Assembly (NCBI GenBank): GCA_964221845.1
Contig: CAXPZW010000032.1
Span: 165,601-229,600, forward strand
Length of the DNA stretch: 64,000 nt
Reading direction: 5' to 3'
DNA from: CAXPZW01 sp964221845
GTDB lineage: Bacteria > Bacteroidota > Bacteroidia > Flavobacteriales_D > Sanyastnellaceae
Shown: piece after piece, positions 60,527 to 64,000 of the stretch
How the letters are laid out: every line of letters begins with the position of its first letter
Numbering within the stretch: position 1 is the first letter of the stretch
Made by a program: the position numbers and the translations under genes
Notes under the pieces: generated by a model
Told to the model about the DNA's origin: nothing
Seen by the model: the letters and a program-made list of their open reading frames with translations, nothing else
Databases searched by the model: none

Positions 60527-60976
60527 CTACCCCTTCGCCTTACGCCCACGATTGCTCTTCACCCGCACCTGATCGTGGTAATCACTCAACGCCTTTGACT
60601 TCTTCCCACGCCCTTCGCTGAACTTGGCTGGGGAAAGCGCCTTGCCGTCCTTTTCAATCTGCTTCCACACTTCCGGTTTGCCTTTGAACGATTCCAGGAG
60701 TACGAAGCGCAGCGGATTCTCATCTCCGGAATGGAGCTTCTTGAGGCATTGGAGCAACCAGCGCTCGTGCAGGGTGAGCTTGACCACCAAGGTCTCTGGA
60801 AGGGACTGTGCGGCCTTGGGGGCGTTCTTTTCAACGCTCTTGGCGGCGTACTGCTCCAGGGTGAGGCCTTCCTTTTCCGCTTTAGCGGTGAGGGCGGCGA
60901 TCACTTCTTCAGGAAGTTCGAGTTGGACTTTCTTGGTTTTGCCGGTGGGCTGGTCGTTGGATCCAAAGATGGACAT
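60527..60976 (-). CDS. Hypothetical protein with ribbon-helix-helix-like N-terminus
   Basis: 149 residues from ATG 60976 (MSIFGSNDQPTGK). VQLELPEEVIAALTAKAEKEGLTLEQYAAKSVE has the strand-helix-helix pattern of RHH DNA-binding proteins; the middle contains LTLHERWLLQCLKKLH and the tail is highly basic (RGKKSKALSD ... RVKSNRGRKAKG). DNA binding is an inference. GC content is back to the chromosomal level. The 60319-60526 gap shows nothing. Confidence 0.6.
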   Translation of the reverse strand: MSIFGSNDQPTGKTKKVQLELPEEVIAALTAKAEKEGLTLEQYAAKSVEKNAPKAAQSLPETLVVKLTLHERWLLQCLKKLHSGDENPLRFVLLESFKGKPEVWKQIEKDGKALSPAKFSEGRGKKSKALSDYHDQVRVKSNRGRKAKG

Positions 60977-61071
60977 GGGTGTAGTCTTTAAAAGTTGTTT
61001 CACACAAATTAATTCAATTTTGTTTTGAATTGAAAGCGGTGGGGATTTCATTGGAGACTTCTTTCTTTTTC

Positions 61072-61293
61072 ATGAGTAATCAAATTGCAAATCCACAAAG
61101 AATTGAATCCCTCCTCTCCGACCAGGACGGCATCTACACCGGTTCGGTCGAGCTGGACACGCCGTACTTGGGCGTTGAATTCAAATGCGTGCTGAACGGA
61201 TACCAGTTTGAGCTGGAAGAACCACCCAACCGCGTGGTGGAGTTTGACGAAGACGGTGAAACAGCGATTGAAGTGGTCTTTGACCAGCGCTAA
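61072..61293 (+). CDS. Small hypothetical protein
   Basis: 73 residues from ATG 61072 (MSNQIANPQRIESLL). Acidic and beta-rich (GIYTGSVELDTPYLGVEFKC, RVVEFDEDGETAIEVVF). No family recognised. Divergent from the RHH-like gene across a 95-bp AT-rich gap. Confidence 0.55.
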   Translation: MSNQIANPQRIESLLSDQDGIYTGSVELDTPYLGVEFKCVLNGYQFELEEPPNRVVEFDEDGETAIEVVFDQR

Positions 61294-61661
61294 TCAGCTG
61301 TAAATCCGCGCAATCACGCTTCGTTGATGGCCTGTGTGTACAACTACCTGCGGCAAACGCTCACTTGTCGCTGGGCATCCTGTATCTTGCATAGGTTCTG
61401 GAGTGACCGCTGCTTGTGCTTAGACAGCATGATTGCGTAGCGCTCTTGAATCTCAAAGACTTCTTGGACGAAGGCCCACCTGACGAGATGGCACCCCGGC
61501 GAACAAGGCACGCTCTTTTAAGTTGGATTAGTAACCCCGAGGAACGCGCCTACCACCTCAGGCCGCATGGCCTCATCAATACAAACACACCGCGCTCAGG
61601 CCGGAAGCATGCTGCACACAAACCATGGCAGCAGTCCGGAACACAGCGCAAAAAACCACTT
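61294..61661. other. 368-bp gap: no gene seen
   Basis: The frame of the cold-shock gene is open back to 61416, but its translation there is not protein-like. The region may be a long 5' leader of the cold-shock gene; no clear structure was found by eye. Confidence 0.5.
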
Positions 61662-62111
61662 ATGGGAAGATCACAAGACTCCTTCAGTAAAAAAGAACGC
61701 GAGAAAAAGCGCCAGAAAAAGCGCGAAGAAAAAGCCGCCAAGCGCGCCGAGCGCAAGGCCCAACCCAAGGTATCTGGGTTTGAAAATATGATTGCCTACG
61801 TCGACGAGTACGGCAACACCACCGACACCCCGCCGGATCCCACCAAGAAGATCGAAATCAAGGCCGAAGACATCGTGCTCGGCGTCCCCAAACGCGAAAA
61901 GCAAGCGGACATCGATCCTGTGCGCACCGGCGTGATCGACTTATTCAACCACGACAAAGGCTTTGGCTTCATCAAGGGGAAAGGCTCGGGTGAGAAGTTC
62001 TTCGTCCACATCTCCAACTGCGACGACGAGCCCGAAGAGAACGACGTCGTTTCCTTCGAAGTCGAGAAAGGACCCAAGGGGATGGTTGCGGTGAAGGTGA
62101 AGAAGGGGTGA
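61662..62111 (+). CDS. Cold-shock domain protein with charged N-terminal extension
   Basis: 149 residues from ATG 61662 (MGRSQDSFSKKEREKK). A Lys/Glu/Arg-rich helix (~9-43), then GFENMIAYVDEYGNTTDTPPD, then a C-terminal cold-shock domain with GVIDLFNHDKGFGFIKG (RNP1) and KFFVHISN (RNP2). Binds single-stranded nucleic acid; this extended version is common in Bacteroidota. Confidence 0.88.
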   Translation: MGRSQDSFSKKEREKKRQKKREEKAAKRAERKAQPKVSGFENMIAYVDEYGNTTDTPPDPTKKIEIKAEDIVLGVPKREKQADIDPVRTGVIDLFNHDKGFGFIKGKGSGEKFFVHISNCDDEPEENDVVSFEVEKGPKGMVAVKVKKG

Positions 62112-62146
62112 TCTGCGTAGCGTAGACCACCTTCTTTGTGCACACC

Positions 62147-62985
62147 ATGCACTTCACCCACCTCCAATCCACTCTCACCTCCACCCTGCTCCACACCTTC
62201 AACACCGCCTTTGCCGATTACTACCTGCCCTTCCACCTGACCGGCGCAGCTGCTGGCCAAGATGCGGGCAGACAAAAACAGCCCAGCGCTGTCGGTAGGC
62301 GCGTTTGACGGAGACCGGTTGGTGGGCTTCATGCTGCACGGAATGGATACGGTGGACGGTAGGCGCACGGTGTACAACGGCGGAACCGGGTGTGATTCCG
62401 GAATACCGGGGCCAAGGGTTGACCGCGCAGATGTATGCCCACGCGATTCCGGTGCTCAAGGCCCATGGCGTAGACCGGGTCATCCTGGAAGTCATTTCCC
62501 AAAACATTCCGGCCATCAAGTCTTATGAGCGCAGTGGCTTCCAAGCCCTGCGCGAAGAGGCGTGTTTCAAGGGCGAAGTGCAGCTGAAGCGCTACAATGC
62601 TCAAGTAGAAGTGCGGGAACTAGACGCGTTGGATTGGCCAACCCTCCTCCCTTCTGCAGACGTCCTGCCTACCTGGCAAAACGCTCCGCATGTGTTAGAC
62701 GCCACACAAGCCGATCTCAAGGTGCTAGGCGCATTCCTCGAAGGCCAGCACGTTGGTTACCTCATCGCCCATCCGACCAACCAAAGAACACATCAGATAG
62801 CTGTGCATCCTGAGCACCGGCGTCAAGGCATTGCCCAAGCACTGCTTCACTTCTGGACCCAGAAATTTGGGCATACCCTCTCCATCATCAACGTGGACAA
62901 GCGCGCGCAGCACGTGATGGAGTTCTTGACCTCCGTGGGGTTGGAGGTGTTTATCGAACAAGTAGAAATGGAGTTGGAGTTGTAA
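62147..62985 (+). pseudogene. Tandem GNAT acetyltransferase gene with two frameshifts
   Basis: Three consecutive frames together give one protein: MHFTHLQSTLTSTLLHTF from ATG 62147, then AQLLAKMRADKNSPALSV to VYNGGTG, then VIPEYRGQGLTAQMYAHAI to the stop at 62983-62985. Each shift is explained by one extra G, near 62241-62243 (ACCGGCG for ACCGCG) and in GGG at 62388-62390. The first GNAT acetyl-CoA loop is EYRGQG, the second EHRRQGIAQ. Inactive if real; alternatively a consensus error in the assembly. Confidence 0.8.
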
Positions 62986-63018
62986 CACCAAGGCGCCACA
63001 ACCCCAAGCAAACGGGGA

Positions 63019-63444
63019 TTACCCCAAGCTCACGAGCTTCACATCAAAGATCAAGTCCTTGCCCGCCAATTGGTGGTTGGCATCGACTACGATGTGATCG
63101 TCGTTGACTTCGGTCACCAGCAATGGAATCTGCTCGCCGGTAGGCATCTGTGAGTACAGGCGCATGCCGGGCTCGGGCTCCATGTCGGCCGGGAGTTGGC
63201 TTTTGGGAACGGGTTGAACCATCTCCGCACGGTGCTCGCCGTAGGCTTCTGCCGCGGGAATGTGAATGGTCTTGGACTCGTCCACTTCCATGCCGTGCAC
63301 GCCCTTGTCAAAACCGGGGATCATCTGGCCCGCACCAAGGGTGAACTTCAACGGATCCTTGCCCTCCGAAGAATCGAAGATTTCACCGCTTTCCAATTTT
63401 CCTGTGTAATGCACCGCTACGGTGTCTCCGGACTTTGCCGCCAT
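63019..63444 (-). CDS. FKBP-type peptidyl-prolyl isomerase, SlyD-like
   Basis: 141 residues from ATG 63444 (MAAKSGDTVAVHYTG). FKBP half with VAVHYTGKLESGEIFDSS and GAGQMIPGFDKGVHGM, interrupted by an insert-in-flap domain (ESKTIHIPAAEAYGEHRAEM ... HIVVDANHQLAGKDLIF), the SlyD arrangement. No His-rich metal tail. Cytoplasmic folding chaperone. Confidence 0.92.
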   Translation of the reverse strand: MAAKSGDTVAVHYTGKLESGEIFDSSEGKDPLKFTLGAGQMIPGFDKGVHGMEVDESKTIHIPAAEAYGEHRAEMVQPVPKSQLPADMEPEPGMRLYSQMPTGEQIPLLVTEVNDDHIVVDANHQLAGKDLIFDVKLVSLG

Positions 63445-63722
63445 GGGGATGTTTTTTGTGGGGGGCAAAGGACGGCATGTTTGGATACTAGTGCAAGTGG
63501 AAGTGCAAGGGGTTTGTGCAAGGGGGGATAGATCGGCGGTTTCCTACACCTGGTGGCGTCGAGTATGCTCGACGTTGAGCAGGACGATAAGACATTCCAG
63601 TTCCGAGGTTCATGTACCTTGTGATCCTCTGAAAACACTCCCCAAAACACGAACATTTCTTTGAACCTTCCCGGCACACTTTCTACCCAACCGCTTTCAA
63701 ACAAACCAACACATTTCTCTCT

Positions 63723-64000
63723 ATGAAACTCTTCTACGCTACAACCCTGCTGCTGGCTGCATGTGCACTCGTGTCTTGCGGTGGCGGTGGGAAAACCGAT
63801 CAGATTGTGGGCGCTTGGACGCTGTCGGGCTACACCAATGCGGGTGAGGCCGTGGAACTGTCGGACTGCGATGCGCAGACCCAGTGGAACTTCTCCTCTG
63901 AAGCGGGCGAGGCGCTGCAAGACGGTACGTCTACGATGAAGCTGAGCGCTGGTGCGCCGGACAACTGCCAGTACTACGGCTTTGACGCCACGTGGACCAC
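63723..64000 (+). CDS. Lipoprotein with lipocalin-like start (runs off the window end)
   Basis: ATG 63723 begins a lipoprotein signal (LLLAACALVSCGGGG), followed by IVGAWTLSGYTNAGEAVEL and QTQWNFSSEAGEAL, the first strands of a lipocalin-like domain common in Bacteroidota lipoproteins. Only 92 codons are visible. The 278-bp gap before it contains three GTGCAAG repeats (63491-63520) but no gene. Confidence 0.7.
   Translation, partial: MKLFYATTLLLAACALVSCGGGGKTDQIVGAWTLSGYTNAGEAVELSDCDAQTQWNFSSEAGEALQDGTSTMKLSAGAPDNCQYYGFDATWT

Overview
The window looks like the chromosome of a GC-rich member of the Bacteroidota, most likely near the Flavobacteriales. The evidence is a SusC/SusD pair, type IX secretion C-terminal sorting domains, a split transketolase, a LytTR response regulator, Bacteroidota-restricted families (DUF6913, DUF6702, DUF1573) and many promoters carrying the TAnnTTTG -7 element instead of a sigma70 -10 box. 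Genes are dense, often join by ATGA/GTGA overlaps and rarely show Shine-Dalgarno sequences. I saw no rRNA, tRNA, CRISPR array or complete insertion sequence.

Layout. 1-14 kb: housekeeping and envelope genes (YopX-like end fragment, TPR/PD40/OmpA/DUF1573 protein, ligA, RNase H-like protein, hybrid histidine kinase plus LytTR regulator, LysM protein, prolyl oligopeptidase, receiver protein). 14.6-25 kb: clpS, an M48 lipoprotein, then a complete trpEGDCFBA operon ending in a DAHP synthase. A trp leader peptide with three consecutive Trp codons and an intrinsic terminator precede trpE, so the operon is very probably controlled by ribosome-mediated attenuation. A subtilase follows. 25-30 kb: a deletion-scarred alpha/beta-hydrolase/OsmC gene, a beta-lactamase fold protein without its catalytic residues, beta-phosphoglucomutase, a methylglyoxal synthase-like protein, a BadF-type sugar kinase, gapA and pfkA. 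30-50 kb: a starch/maltodextrin locus made of a Nudix-type regulator coupled to a CotH protein, a secreted GH13 amylase, susC, susD, two accessory secreted proteins, a second GH13 lipoprotein and a GH65 maltose phosphorylase. 50-58.8 kb: ychF, the two transketolase halves with a von Willebrand A protein between them, dapA, cca and tsaC. 58.9-64 kb: a less stable stretch with an integrase remnant, an AT-rich two-gene cassette, a cold-shock protein, a frameshifted acetyltransferase and an FKBP.

How the parts work together. The GH13 enzymes and SusCD would capture and cut starch outside the cell. GH65 phosphorylase and beta-phosphoglucomutase would turn maltose into glucose and glucose-6-phosphate, and pfkA-gapA continue glycolysis. 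A palindrome, AAGTGT-N7-ACACTT, overlaps or adjoins the pfkA, amylase and susC promoters, and a weaker copy lies ahead of the maltose phosphorylase gene. It is a good candidate operator for the Nudix-type regulator and would tie starch uptake to glycolysis.

The most unusual features are the trp attenuator, this putative regulon, a set of enzyme-fold proteins that have lost catalytic or cofactor residues (LysM/transglycosylase, beta-lactamase-like, methylglyoxal synthase-like, endonuclease III without Fe-S cysteines), and the AT-rich cassette beside an integrase fragment. Family assignments come from reading the proteins by eye; no database search was run.
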